64,000 bases of DNA from Spirochaetota bacterium (GCA_023401595.1 JAEXDQ010000030.1:57134-121133), one strand, 5' to 3'; shown: positions 9,375-18,471, numbered from the stretch's first letter. The notes: generated from the letters alone by a model not told the origin. Program-made: numbers and translations.

Positions 9375-9404
9375 TTGACAGATGTAAGCCTATGTAAATA
9401 TACT
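9375..9404 (+). promoter_or_regulatory. Strong sigma-70 type promoter
   Basis: TTGACA at 9375-9380, 18-bp spacer, TATACT at 9399-9404, preceded by long A/T tracts around 9280-9310. It lies inside the longest possible reading frame of the next gene. That argues for the downstream start codon at 9459. Confidence 0.7.
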
Positions 9405-9458
9405 ATATGTGTCAATGCGAAGGTGAACCTCCTGTCAAGGGGTAAGGAGCAGAGCTTA

Positions 9459-10028
9459 ATGAATCGTAAAGATTTTAAATATTGTCGATCGCTTGCACTG
9501 ATCGTCATGTTATGTCTATCGGGCGTCCTGTTCGCTCAGAGCGCGTTGGGGCCGGAGCAGATACAGCTTCGGGCGGTGATGCCCATCGAAGATACTTTTT
9601 CCGTGGAACCCTACACAGGTTCCCAGTCCATCGACCTTGTTTCCTCCAGAGGGAAAAGCATCAAGGTCGGTACCTATACGTTGGCTTCCAACCGTACTAA
9701 TTCGTCGTACAGCCTGAACGTCCTCCCAGGAGAGACCGGGGCTGATTCTGCGTTTTATTTTACAGCTGAAGACGTAGGCGCCGCCAGCAGGATCGATTCA
9801 AGGATAGAATACGACCTTTCGATCAGGTCCTCCACGGAGAACGGGTCCAGTATAGAACGCGCCAGAAGCGTGGCGTCCAAGTCCCTTGGAGTCCGGGACG
9901 CCCAGGATACTATCGGCATAGTGTACGAGACAGGGGAGATTTTCGCCAATATCCCCGATTTCGATACCGCGATGCTGCCTACCGGCTGGTATGCTTCCGC
10001 GATACAGTTCCAGGTACTAATCAACTAG
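9459..10028 (+). CDS. Secreted protein of unknown function
   Basis: 189 residues from ATG at 9459, which has GTAAGGAG 9 bp upstream and a promoter at 9375-9404. Earlier in-frame starts precede the promoter and are rejected. Residues 1-27 are a Sec signal peptide (positive start, L-I-V-M-L-C-L-S-G-V-L-F-A). The mature part is beta-rich with many Ser and Thr and resembles small periplasmic or surface beta-sandwich proteins. No family is recognised. The gene stands alone, followed by a non-coding repeat tract. Confidence 0.6.
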   Translation: MNRKDFKYCRSLALIVMLCLSGVLFAQSALGPEQIQLRAVMPIEDTFSVEPYTGSQSIDLVSSRGKSIKVGTYTLASNRTNSSYSLNVLPGETGADSAFYFTAEDVGAASRIDSRIEYDLSIRSSTENGSSIERARSVASKSLGVRDAQDTIGIVYETGEIFANIPDFDTAMLPTGWYASAIQFQVLIN

Positions 10029-10066
10029 GGCCACCTCTCGTAACGGCGATATCCGAGCTGCTGAAA

Positions 10067-10203
10067 GATGTATGCACGGATGTTCGTAAGCACGAGCGAA
10101 TGCGCACACGCATGCATGAACGAATACACGAATGCCCGGATGGATGCACGCACGGACGCATGAACGGACGCACGGACGAATGCGCACATGCATTCGCATG
10201 CTC
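10067..10203. repeat. Degenerate period-4 ACGN/ATGN repeat tract
   Basis: About 137 bp made almost only of ACGN and ATGN words (for example ACGC ACGG ACGC ATGA ACGG ACGC). Both strands have open frames across it, but the predicted peptides are low-complexity Arg/Cys/His-rich strings, so I treat it as non-coding. Flanks at 10029-10066 and 10204-10477 show no gene. A similar tract sits at 40984-41121. Confidence 0.7.
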
Positions 10204-10477
10204 GGCTGTCCTGATGGATGTTGCCGCCAAGGAAGGGTAGCCGGATAGCTTTTCCACGACCTTGGAGGATTCAAAGTCGATACCGTCTCAAGAAATTCCT
10301 TTCCACTCCGCCGGAGCCGACCCGCTCCCGATGCGGCCTCTGCGCAAGACGCCTCGCGTCGGCGTTCCCATGGAAATATGTCGCCTTCCGAACGTGACGC
10401 ACGTACAGGGAGAACGCCGTCCCGCGCCGACATGGACTTGTGGTCAGCCGAGGCGAAACCTGAGAAGGACGGGTTCC

Positions 10478-10933
10478 TCAACTACACTCCAACTCCTTGA
10501 TGAGCTGGCAAATCCGGGATATCGTCTCTTGCCGTTGCATGGCGGGGGAGAGCGGCGATTCCGTCACTCTCGCCAGGTATTCCCGGCAGGCTTCCGCGAT
10601 ATATGGCTGCGAGATTTCAAAGACTGTCAGAGGCGTCCCCGGACGTAGCAGAAGCGCCTGCCGTCCGTCCTTGACCAGCAGCGCATGAATCTGTTCATCC
10701 CTCCGACGGAGTACGACATGGCATTTTTCATATCGTTCCATATGGTCGAGGATGCTTCTGAGATGGAGCGCATAGGTTTCCGGAGTATGGCGTACCGGCG
10801 CCGTCTGCCGCAGGTACGCCACAGAGATCGGTACGACCCCCGCGCGTACCTCCTCCGCTGTAGCGAGCGCATGGATATCGATCGTTTCATAGTCGAGAAG
10901 GCTTTGCTTGAATACTTCTTGGGCTTTGCCCAT
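10478..10933 (-). pseudogene. C-terminal part of an unidentified regulator-like protein
   Basis: The 151 residues from M-G-K-A-Q-E-V-F look like real protein: amphipathic helices followed by H-V-V-L-R-R and L-L-V-K-D-G-R-Q-A-L-L-L-R. This resembles the C-terminal ligand-like half of some helix-turn-helix proteins. The frame stays open upstream to 11395, but beyond about 11000 it is only the shadow of a receiver-domain fragment on the other strand. No good ribosome site precedes the ATG at 10933, so the N-terminal half was probably lost. It could instead be a short intact gene. Confidence 0.4.
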
Positions 10934-11014
10934 CGTACCTATGATATCGGCCGCTTCCTGGGGCGGCAGCGCATCGGCGGTAAGCAGGCTCCTGTCGTGG
11001 TGAGCCGGAACATC

Positions 11015-11416
11015 GAGTATCATTTCGGCGGGGCGCGCGTACTTTTGGCCGAAGACAACGCCATGAACATGGAGGTCACCAAAAAGATACTGGGATCCGT
11101 CCATTTGACGGTGGATAGCGTCCTGAACGGCAGGGCGGCGGTATCGAAGTTTGAGAACGCCCCGCCCGGAACGTACAAGGCCATCCTCATGGATGTCCAG
11201 ATGCCTGAAATGGATGGGTACGAGGCTACCCAGACGATTCGTGCGTCGTCCCACCCGGAGGCGGGTACCATTCCAATCATCGCCATGACCGCGGACGCCT
11301 TTGCCGAGAATGTCGCGCAAGCGCTGGCCGCCGGCATGAACGACCATGTGTCCAAGCCGATTGACATGCCGAAATTGTTCGGGATACTGAATCAATATAT
11401 ACCCAATACGCTGTAA
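11015..11416 (+). pseudogene. Receiver-domain remnant of a hybrid histidine kinase
   Basis: The sequence F-G-G-A-R-V-L-L-A-E-D-N-A-M-N matches the start of receiver domains that follow the kinase core in hybrid kinases. It continues with I-L-M-D-V-Q-M-P-E-M-D-G-Y-E-A and ends with D-H-V-S-K-P-I-D. All phosphorylation-site residues are present. No start codon with a ribosome site lies just before it. Upstream sequence in this frame is the shadow of the minus-strand fragment. This looks like a deletion or rearrangement that removed the kinase part. Confidence 0.65.
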
Positions 11417-11772
11417 CGTCCTGGCCCCAGGACGCCGACCTGCGCCCGCTCTTCGCCAGGCAGGTTCAACCGGGACGGTTATCTGGCAAAGGTCCTCGGC
11501 GGGCGACGGCGTTCACCTCTCGTGGGATTGTCCGGCCTGATATTCCCGCTTGGCCATACATGCATACATGGGGGCGCGTCCCTGTGCGGCAGCCCTCTGC
11601 CCTGGGCGACAGGAGGAAAGAGCCGTCCATATGGCGTATGGCGTCGAAACCCGCAGTATCGGTTTGACGGCCACGGGGTTTTAGCTGTAGACTTGGGATA
11701 CCGCCGGTTTCGGGAACCCTCCCGTGCATCCTTGGACGCGTACCGGCGGAAGATAGAAAAGAGGAGCGATTC
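11417..11772. other. Intergenic, no gene seen; weak promoter
   Basis: Short open frames here have poor composition and no recognisable motif. A possible promoter for the nucleotidyltransferase is TTGACG at 11664-11669, an 18-bp spacer and TAGACT at 11688-11693. Confidence 0.4.
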
Positions 11773-12681
11773 ATGAAACCTGTATTGCTGGTACTCGCAG
11801 CCGGGATGGGAAGTCGGTACGGCGGCGTCAAACAGATTGATTCCGTGGGAATGCATGGGGAGACCCTGCTCGATTTCGGAGTATACGACGCTCACAAGAG
11901 CGGCTATGGCAAAGTGGTGTTCATCATCCGCAAGGATATCGAGAAGGATTTCCGGGAACGGCTGTTCGACCGCATCGCCCGGAACATGGATGCGGAGTAT
12001 GTGTTTCAGAGCCTTGATTCACTGCTGACTACGCAACAGGTCGCTTTGTCCAAGGACCGGAAGAAACCGTGGGGGACGATTCACGCCGTGCTGTGCGCCC
12101 GGGACGCCGTGCGGGCTCCGTTCACGGTGATCAACGCCGACGACTATTATGGCCGGGACGCGTTCCAGACCATGGAAGGGCATCTGTCCAAGCTTGACAA
12201 TGAAAGCGTCGAGCATGCGATGGTCGGCTATGTGCTGGAGAACACGATGAGCCGCAGCGGTTCAGTATCCCGCGCCGTCTGTACCGTCAAGGACGACTAT
12301 CTGGTGTCGATGCGGGAGAATACGAAGATCGAATATGTCGGGGACGGGATCATCAGCCATATCGACGACAAGGACGTGCCTTTGACCGGCAAGGAATGGG
12401 TGTCGATGAACTTCTTCGGTTTCACTCCCGCCGCGTTCTCTGATTTCGACGCCTACTTCCAGAAGTTTATCGCGAAGAACATTGCCGCGGAAAAGACGGA
12501 ATGCTATCTGCCCGAGGGCGCCAGCGACATCGTCACGTCGGGAGCCGGCAAGATCAAGTTCTATACAACGCAGGAAAAATGGTTCGGAATGACCTATAGC
12601 GAAGACCGCGAACTGGTTCGCCAGGCTTTGGCCCGGAAGATCGCGGAAGGATATTATCCAGAGAAGCTGTGGGATCGCTAG
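11773..12681 (+). CDS. Sugar-phosphate nucleotidyltransferase family protein
   Basis: 302 residues, start ATG after GAGGAGCGATTC. The N-terminus V-L-A-A-G-M-G-S-R-Y-G-G-V-K-Q is the nucleotide-binding signature of NTP transferases. Later come K-P-W-G-T-I-H-A-V and the metal-binding N-A-D-D-Y-Y-G near residue 120. The protein should join a nucleotide to a sugar- or alcohol-phosphate. The usual partner genes for GDP-mannose or UDP-glucose synthesis are not adjacent, so the substrate stays open. A terminator-like hairpin follows. Confidence 0.8.
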   Translation: MKPVLLVLAAGMGSRYGGVKQIDSVGMHGETLLDFGVYDAHKSGYGKVVFIIRKDIEKDFRERLFDRIARNMDAEYVFQSLDSLLTTQQVALSKDRKKPWGTIHAVLCARDAVRAPFTVINADDYYGRDAFQTMEGHLSKLDNESVEHAMVGYVLENTMSRSGSVSRAVCTVKDDYLVSMRENTKIEYVGDGIISHIDDKDVPLTGKEWVSMNFFGFTPAAFSDFDAYFQKFIAKNIAAEKTECYLPEGASDIVTSGAGKIKFYTTQEKWFGMTYSEDRELVRQALARKIAEGYYPEKLWDR

Positions 12682-12701
12682 GAATTTGAGGTGAAGCATA
12701 C

Positions 12702-12736
12702 GGGCTGCCGTCCATTGGATCTGGCGGCCCTTTCTA
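12702..12736 (+). terminator. Weak intrinsic terminator
   Basis: Arms GGGCTGCC and GGCGGCCC (one mismatch) with a 13-base loop, then TTTCT. It lies between the nucleotidyltransferase and the dehydrogenase. Confidence 0.45.
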
Positions 12737-12788
12737 TATGTGCGTCCACGCCGGAGAGGGTATGGACACAGGAAACGGAGGTTCAGCA

Positions 12789-13766
12789 ATGGGATATGGC
12801 GTACAGCATCGGATCGTGGTACTTGACGGATATACGGAAAACCCCGGAGACCTTTCCTGGGTTCCTCTAGGGGAATTGGGGAAACTGACGGTCTATGACC
12901 GAACCTCTTTGGCGGACATCATACCCCGTATCGCCGACGCCGATGTGGTGTTCACCAACAAGACTCCTCTCGACAGGGCTACGTTGTCGGCTGTTCCTTC
13001 CGTCCGGTACATAGGCGTTCTCGCGACAGGCTACAATGTCGTGGATGTCGCTGCGGCGAAGGAATTCGGTATCACCGTCACCAATATCCCGACCTACGGG
13101 ACCGCCGCGGTGGCTCAGTTCGCCATAGCGATGCTGTTGGAGATATGCCATCATTTCGCCCACCATAGCGACGCCGTCCATGCGGGACGGTGGGAAAGCT
13201 GCCCGGACTTCTGTTTCTGGGACTATCCGTTGATAGAGCTTGCCGGTAAGACCATGGGGATCATCGGATACGGTCGGATCGGACAGTCTACGGGCCGTAT
13301 CGCCCAGGCGCTGGGCATGAATGTCCTGGCGTTCGACGCTTACCATGATCCTGCGCTGGAAAACGGACAGTGCCGGTATGTGGAGCTGGACGAGCTGTTT
13401 GCAGCTTCGGATGTGATCAGCCTGCACTGTCCATTGTTTCCCCAGACCAAGGGGATCATCAACAAGGATACCATCGCGAAAATGAAGGACGGCGTGATCA
13501 TATTGAACAACAGCCGGGGGCCGCTGATCGTGGAACAGGATCTCGCCGACGCCCTGGACGCGGGAAAGGTCTACGCCGCCGCCGTGGATGTCGTATCGAC
13601 GGAGCCGATCAAAGCGGACAACCCCTTGCTCAAGGCCCGCAATTGCCTTATCTCTCCCCATATCAGCTGGGCGCCGAAGGAAAGCCGTCAGCGGTTGATG
13701 GATATCGCCGTGGAGAATCTCAGACAATTTTGTCTCGGTACTCCCGTCAACGTGGTGAACGGATAG
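12789..13766 (+). CDS. D-2-hydroxyacid dehydrogenase (glycerate/hydroxypyruvate type)
   Basis: 325 residues from ATG at 12789, with GGAAACGGAGG upstream. An earlier in-frame ATG lacks such a site. The NAD-binding loop is G-I-I-G-Y-G-R-I-G-Q near residue 150. Catalytic residues of the family are visible: Arg in N-N-S-R-G-P, Glu in V-V-S-T-E-P and His in L-I-S-P-H-I-S-W. It probably reduces hydroxypyruvate or a similar 2-oxoacid with NAD(P)H. Sequence alone does not set the substrate. Confidence 0.85.
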   Translation: MGYGVQHRIVVLDGYTENPGDLSWVPLGELGKLTVYDRTSLADIIPRIADADVVFTNKTPLDRATLSAVPSVRYIGVLATGYNVVDVAAAKEFGITVTNIPTYGTAAVAQFAIAMLLEICHHFAHHSDAVHAGRWESCPDFCFWDYPLIELAGKTMGIIGYGRIGQSTGRIAQALGMNVLAFDAYHDPALENGQCRYVELDELFAASDVISLHCPLFPQTKGIINKDTIAKMKDGVIILNNSRGPLIVEQDLADALDAGKVYAAAVDVVSTEPIKADNPLLKARNCLISPHISWAPKESRQRLMDIAVENLRQFCLGTPVNVVNG

Positions 13767-13836
13767 GGGAACCGCATGATGGTTTGTGACTCTTTGGAGC
13801 AGTCGCAGACATACGCTTCTTACCTGCCGCAGCTCC

Positions 13837-14799
13837 TCAGCGGGGTACGTCCGGGCTTCTATGCTCCTGATTGTCCGGCTTCTGTCTCGACATCTGGGTC
13901 ACGTCGGACTGTGAGGCGAGGGCGGCCTTCGCTATCGGGGTGAAGCCCTCCCCAAGCACCTGATACGCCTCCTGGACGATCATGAACGCCTTGTCGTCTA
14001 TCTCATGGACAATATTCGTCAGCCGGGATATCTTCTGGTTTGGCACCACCGTCATGATCACCGTCCTGTCGTTACCCGTATACATGCCCGTCGCATGAAG
14101 CAACGTCCCCCCATGCCCAAGCTCCTCCAGGATCGCCTGGCTGATCTGCTCCCGTTGGTCGCTGATGATATATACCGTCTTCGCATACCTCGTCCCCATG
14201 GACAGCACGACTTTGTCTATGACCACTCCCGTGATATATACGGTGATGATGGCGTAGAGGGCGCTTTCAATGCCGAAGGTGAACGCCGACGCTACGATGA
14301 TGACCGCATCCACGAGGAACAGCGATGTTCCCAGCGTCAACTTGGTATAACGGGCGAGTATCTGGGCTATGATGTCCGTCCCGCCCGTGTTCGAGCCGCT
14401 TTTCATGACCAGGCCGATGCCCGTTCCCATGATGACCCCTCCGAACAAGGCGGAGAGCAGCACGCTCATCGGATGGTCGTAGCTGAGGATACCGTCATAG
14501 CCTATCATCAGGCAGATTCCGCTGGTGAACGCGGAAAGCAGCAATGTCCCGATCAAAGACTTCAGGCCATATTGAGCGCCGAATATCTTCATGCCGACCA
14601 GAAACAGCGGAACGCTCTGGACCATAATCATGAGGCCGGGATCCCAGCCGAACGAGTGGTAGAGGATGGTCGCTACTCCGCTGACCCCTCCGCTGGCGAT
14701 CTTCGCCGGGTTGGCGAAAACGGCGACTCCGACCGCCGTGATGAATGAGCCTACCGCTATATAGAAATATTCAGTGACCTTGTGACGTTTTATCTCCAT
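13837..14799 (-). CDS. YitT family membrane protein (DUF161/DUF2179)
   Basis: 320 residues from the ATG at 14799. The start 12 codons upstream is also possible, since neither has a clear ribosome site. Five or six membrane helices cover residues about 10-200. They include G-V-S-G-V-A-T-I-L-Y and G-S-N-T-G-G-T-D-I-I-A, the signature of this family. A soluble C-terminal DUF2179 domain follows (G-T-L-L-H-A-T-G-M-Y-T-G). The function is not known for the family; it is widely annotated as a transporter-like protein. It converges on the dehydrogenase and diverges from the hydrolase gene. Confidence 0.85.
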   Translation of the reverse strand: MEIKRHKVTEYFYIAVGSFITAVGVAVFANPAKIASGGVSGVATILYHSFGWDPGLMIMVQSVPLFLVGMKIFGAQYGLKSLIGTLLLSAFTSGICLMIGYDGILSYDHPMSVLLSALFGGVIMGTGIGLVMKSGSNTGGTDIIAQILARYTKLTLGTSLFLVDAVIIVASAFTFGIESALYAIITVYITGVVIDKVVLSMGTRYAKTVYIISDQREQISQAILEELGHGGTLLHATGMYTGNDRTVIMTVVPNQKISRLTNIVHEIDDKAFMIVQEAYQVLGEGFTPIAKAALASQSDVTQMSRQKPDNQEHRSPDVPR

Positions 14800-14838
14800 A
14801 TCGCAAGTATACATCAACCCGCTTGTATAGACCACACC

Positions 14839-14867
14839 TTGACCGCGGAGGCTTGTGGGGGTATGGT
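14839..14867 (+). promoter_or_regulatory. Sigma-70 type promoter of the YgeY-like gene
   Basis: TTGACC at 14839-14844, 17-bp spacer, TATGGT at 14862-14867. The predicted transcript would start at about 14874, right at an in-frame ATG. The better ribosome site is further on, before 14901. Confidence 0.55.
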
Positions 14868-14900
14868 CAATACATGAAAACTGTGGCCAGGAGGTGTCCC

Positions 14901-16088
14901 ATGGAATGCCAGCGGACGATTGAACCTACGTACCTTGAGTTCTGCCGGGAAGCGCTGTCGATACGGAGTCTGTCTGGAGAGGAGCGACAGGTAGCCTCCT
15001 TTCTGATGGACGGAATGCGCCGCGCCGGATTCGACGATGTGACCTCCGACCGGTATGGGAACATCATCGGGACTGTGCATGGTTCTGCGGGCGGTCCGGT
15101 CGTGGTCATGGAGGGGCACATGGATACCGTCCCCGTGCCTCTGCCCGAGCAATGGTCTCATGCGCCTTTTGAATCCATTGTAGTTGACGGTAGGCTGTAT
15201 GGCCGGGGCGCCGCGGACATGAAGTGCGCGCTGTGCGCCATGATCTGGGCCGTCGGGGATCTGTTGGCGGCTGGCTGGCGTCCCTCCGGCGACGTCCATG
15301 TCGTAGGAGTCGTCTATGAAGAGGTGTTCGAGGGAATCGCCTTCGGCAAGGTGCTGGACGTTCTGCGTCCCGACCTGGTGATCCTTGGCGAGGCAACGGA
15401 GCTGCAGGTCTATACCGCGCAGAAAGGGCGGGCGGAGATCCTGTTGGAGACCTTCGGGCGGAACGCCCATTCCGCGAATCCTGAGAAAGGAGTCAACGCC
15501 GCCGATGCCTTGGTCAGTTTATTGTCCTGTGTGAAAGAGCTGCCCTGTCCTTCTGATTCCCTGGTAGGGGAAGGCCTCATGGTCCTGACCGATATCATGA
15601 GCCTGCCGTATCCCGGAAAATCCGTCATTCCGCACAGGGCGAAGGCGACCTACGACCGTCGTCTGGTAGTAGGGGAGACCGAACATGACGTTCTGTCTCC
15701 GATCCAGCGTCTCATCGACGCTTTGTCCGCCAAGGACGAAACCTTTTCCGCAACGGTATCGATCGCCAGCGACGAACAGGTCTGCTACACCGGTGAGCGT
15801 ATCGGAGGACATCGGTTCTTTCCCGCCTGGAGTCTGGATCGCTCCCACCGTTTGGTCCGTTGCGCCGTCGATGCGGTAGCGGGGATTACTGGGATTGCTG
15901 AGTCGGTCGGTTCGTATTACTTTTGCACCGACGGGAGCGAGAGCGCCGGACGCAGAGGGGTTGCCACGATCGGAATCGGCCCTTCGTCGCAGAAGCTCGC
16001 CCATGTGACCGACGAATATGTCCCGTTGGACCATCTGACGAAGGTTCGGGCGATCTACGCCCAGACGTTGAGGAATCTATATGCGTAG
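14901..16088 (+). CDS. M20-family hydrolase, YgeY type
   Basis: 395 residues. I chose ATG 14901 because AGGAGGT stands 6 bp before it; ATG 14874 is an alternative at the predicted transcript start. Metal-binding motifs of the M20 (ArgE/DapE) family are present: E-G-H-M-D-T-V-P near residue 70, G-R-G-A-A-D-M-K near 105 and E-E-V-F-E-G near 145. The downstream pattern R-R-L-V-V-G-E-T-E and T-D-G-S-E-S-A-G matches YgeY, an enzyme linked in other bacteria to selenium-dependent purine use. No purine or selenium genes are nearby, so its substrate here is unknown. Confidence 0.8.
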   Translation: MECQRTIEPTYLEFCREALSIRSLSGEERQVASFLMDGMRRAGFDDVTSDRYGNIIGTVHGSAGGPVVVMEGHMDTVPVPLPEQWSHAPFESIVVDGRLYGRGAADMKCALCAMIWAVGDLLAAGWRPSGDVHVVGVVYEEVFEGIAFGKVLDVLRPDLVILGEATELQVYTAQKGRAEILLETFGRNAHSANPEKGVNAADALVSLLSCVKELPCPSDSLVGEGLMVLTDIMSLPYPGKSVIPHRAKATYDRRLVVGETEHDVLSPIQRLIDALSAKDETFSATVSIASDEQVCYTGERIGGHRFFPAWSLDRSHRLVRCAVDAVAGITGIAESVGSYYFCTDGSESAGRRGVATIGIGPSSQKLAHVTDEYVPLDHLTKVRAIYAQTLRNLYA

Positions 16089-16096
16089 AAATTCCA

Positions 16097-16675
16097 TCAG
16101 ATGATTTTCTCCGGCAACGCGACCTCTTGCGCGCTCATTCGTTCCAGCAGGCGCGAAGGATTGTCGTCTACCAGAAGGGAATCAACGACGACGGGTTTGA
16201 CGAAGCCCGCTTCACAGCTGTGGCGCAGGAAATCGAGCAGTCCGTCGTAGAAGCCTGCGACATTGAGAAGCGCCACGGGTTTTGAATGATACCGGAGCTG
16301 CTGCCAGGTGAATATCTCAAGGATTTCCTCGAAGGTCCCTATTCCGCCCGGCAACGCTATGAAGCCGTCGGCCCGACGGTACATTTCCGCCTTTCGTTGA
16401 TGCATGCCCTCTACGACGACAAGCTCGTCGTGTACGGTTCTGTTGCAGATTTTCGGAAGATGCAGTTTTTCCGGAATGACTCCGACTACTGAGCCCCCCG
16501 AGCCGTGGACCGTTTCCGCGACTTTCCCCATCAGGCCGATGTTTCCACCGCCATAGACCAGTCCGATTCCATGCTCTATCATTGCGTTCGCCATATCTAT
16601 GGCCGCCGTTTCGTACCGTGCGTCGTTACCGAGTGAGGAACCGCAGAATACCGCGATTCGTTCCAGCTTTCCCAT
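16097..16675 (-). CDS. LOG family nucleoside 5'-monophosphate phosphoribohydrolase
   Basis: 192 residues from ATG 16675, preceded by GAGGAGGGC. The family motif P-G-G-I-G-T-F-E-E is present with A-L in front, together with Y-G-G-G-N-I-G-L-M-G. Homologues cleave AMP-like nucleotides (cytokinin riboside monophosphates in plants) to base plus ribose 5-phosphate. In bacteria the role is usually nucleotide salvage. It ends 8 bp from the convergent hydrolase gene, so the two transcripts probably overlap. Confidence 0.88.
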   Translation of the reverse strand: MGKLERIAVFCGSSLGNDARYETAAIDMANAMIEHGIGLVYGGGNIGLMGKVAETVHGSGGSVVGVIPEKLHLPKICNRTVHDELVVVEGMHQRKAEMYRRADGFIALPGGIGTFEEILEIFTWQQLRYHSKPVALLNVAGFYDGLLDFLRHSCEAGFVKPVVVDSLLVDDNPSRLLERMSAQEVALPEKII

Positions 16676-16804
16676 GCAGATGCCCTCCTCGGGACAGCCT
16701 ACCATATCTGGAGAAGGTGTGATAAGGGTTGCGTATGTATTTGGTCGCAGATATAGTTTCTGTTTTTTTACAGGGATTCCTGTCACCGGAACGAAGTTTG
16801 TTTG

Positions 16805-16834
16805 TTGTCATATGGAATTGTGTTGTAGTATACT
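16805..16834 (+). promoter_or_regulatory. Sigma-70 type promoter of the EPVKA-repeat protein
   Basis: TTGTCA at 16805-16810, 18-bp spacer, TATACT at 16829-16834. The gene starts at 16903. Confidence 0.6.
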
Positions 16835-16902
16835 GTGTCTGTTAAGGTTGAAGTTGCCGTTACTGTCTGAAATTGGCACTTGTTCCGTTAGAGGAGAAAA
16901 AT

Positions 16903-18117
16903 ATGATTAAGAACAACGGTATGAAAAAATTGATCGCGGTTCTGTTGGCCCTGTTGGTATTGGTACCGGCCAGCTTGTTCGCGGTTCCCGTCGTCATTAC
17001 TTGGGAATGGCTGATGGAAGATCCCGAGGTGACGGCGTTCCGGTATCAGGTAGATGGGGAAAATCCCGATTCATGGACCGTGGTTGATTCGAGTGTGACT
17101 AGCTATACCGTCGAGGGTATTGAAGGTTCTGTTATCCATTCCTTGTATCTTCAGCAGTCCTACGATGGCGAGAATTGGAGCGTAAGTGCAATTTCTCGTG
17201 TTGAGCCATTGGTCACGGAACCGGCTTCCGCGCCTGTGGTAACTCCTGCCGCCGAACCCGCCAAGGCGACAGAACCTGTTGCGGCGGTCGAACCCGCTAA
17301 GGTAGCCGAACCCGTCAAAGCGGCCGAACCTGTCAAGGCAGCCGAGCCTGTCAAGGCAGCCGAACCTGTCAAGGCAGCCGAACCTGTCAAAGCGGCTGAA
17401 CCTGTCAAAGCGGCCGAACCTGTCAAAGCGGCCGAACCTGTCAAGGCGGTCGAACCTGTCAAGGCGGCTGAACCTGTCAAGGCGGCTGAACCTGCCCCTG
17501 TCGTAGCGGCCCCTGCTCCTGCGGCTGTTCCTGCCAAGACCGCCGAAGCAAAGCCTGCGTATAACGATTTCTCTTTCGGCCTTGACTTTTCCCTTGGCGT
17601 CATGGTGAACAAATGGATGCCGACGGTTCCTGGCTCCGCCAACTACAAGTCGCTTTCCAATCTTTCCCCCGCGGCTTCGTTGGGCTTCAAGTTCAACAAC
17701 ATCGTCAGTCTCGGCAATAACTTCGGCGTCGGTCTCCGTGTTGACGCCGGGTATATGATGATGGTCAGCAACGGCTGGGGATCCTTCTTCCGGAACATCT
17801 TCAGTGATTTCAGCAATACGATGAAGAACGCTACCCATGTCGCGACGGTCAGCTTGATGCCTAAGTTTGATATCGCGTTCGGAAGCAAGGCCGGCATGGC
17901 TATCGAAGCTGGTGCGGAAGGCTTCTTCTCCTTCCCGCCGATCAAGACCGCCGACGCCGCCAAGAAGGTCGGTATCGACTGGGGTCTTGCCGCCGGCGTC
18001 CAGTTCGATTTCATGCTGAATGATTGGTTCTCCTTGGGGCTCAACGCCCGTTACCACTACATCTGGGACTATCGGCACTACGTCGATGGCAGGTTGGTGT
18101 TGGGGTTCCATTTCTAA
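16903..18117 (+). CDS. Outer-membrane beta-barrel protein with N-terminal domain and EPVKA repeat linker
   Basis: 404 residues from ATG 16903, with GAGGAGAAAAAT just before. Residues 1-27 are a signal peptide ending S-L-F-A. Residues 28-105 form a fibronectin- or Ig-like domain (W-E-W, S-Y-T-V, S-L-Y-L-Q-Q-S-Y-D-G). Residues about 105-220 are a Pro/Ala/Glu/Lys linker with ten EPVKA units. The last 180 residues alternate as beta strands and end with G-F-H-F, the terminal aromatic expected for BamA-assembled barrels. The linker is likely periplasmic or surface-exposed and may bridge the cell wall, as in OmpA or TonB. Repeat number probably varies between strains. Confidence 0.75.
   Translation: MIKNNGMKKLIAVLLALLVLVPASLFAVPVVITWEWLMEDPEVTAFRYQVDGENPDSWTVVDSSVTSYTVEGIEGSVIHSLYLQQSYDGENWSVSAISRVEPLVTEPASAPVVTPAAEPAKATEPVAAVEPAKVAEPVKAAEPVKAAEPVKAAEPVKAAEPVKAAEPVKAAEPVKAAEPVKAVEPVKAAEPVKAAEPAPVVAAPAPAAVPAKTAEAKPAYNDFSFGLDFSLGVMVNKWMPTVPGSANYKSLSNLSPAASLGFKFNNIVSLGNNFGVGLRVDAGYMMMVSNGWGSFFRNIFSDFSNTMKNATHVATVSLMPKFDIAFGSKAGMAIEAGAEGFFSFPPIKTADAAKKVGIDWGLAAGVQFDFMLNDWFSLGLNARYHYIWDYRHYVDGRLVLGFHF
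17308..17490 (+). repeat. 18-bp tandem repeat encoding AEPVKA
   Basis: Ten near-identical GAACCTGTCAAGGCG-type units in frame, with AAG/AAA, GCG/GCA and GCC/GCT alternations between copies. Copy number can change by slippage in steps of six residues without breaking the frame. Confidence 0.9.
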
Positions 18118-18145
18118 GACCCGGCTATAGGATCGGGTAGACGAG

Positions 18146-18190
18146 GAGCTGTGCGAGGTCCGACGACGGACCGGACACAGCTCTTTTTTT
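18146..18190 (+). terminator. Intrinsic terminator of the EPVKA-repeat gene
   Basis: Arms GAGCTGTG (18146-18153) and CACAGCTC (18176-18183) enclose an inner GGTCCG/CGGACC stem and are followed by seven T. Confidence 0.85.
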
Positions 18191-18471
18191 GTCCATCGTC
18201 AATATCGATCCGCCAATGATAAAAACCTTTCAACGGTTTCCACGCTTTCTAGCAGGTTGCTCAGGATAATGATCCAGTAGGTACGGCGTTGATCTGAATT
18301 GTCCGACGTTTTCCCTTCCATTGTGTTCCTGTCGGACATTCATCATCATGTATGTCTATATACTGTCATTTGTTAGTACGTTTGCATATTGTCGGGTGGC
18401 GCACTGGCGGTTACCATATAGATGTTCCTATAGAACAACAGATCAATATAGGAAAGGAGTGTGTGGCGTCT

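Noticed and set aside
10017..10481. 154-residue minus-strand open frame over the repeat tract
   Set aside because: Low-complexity Arg/Cys/His peptide made by the period-4 repeat; no ribosome site.
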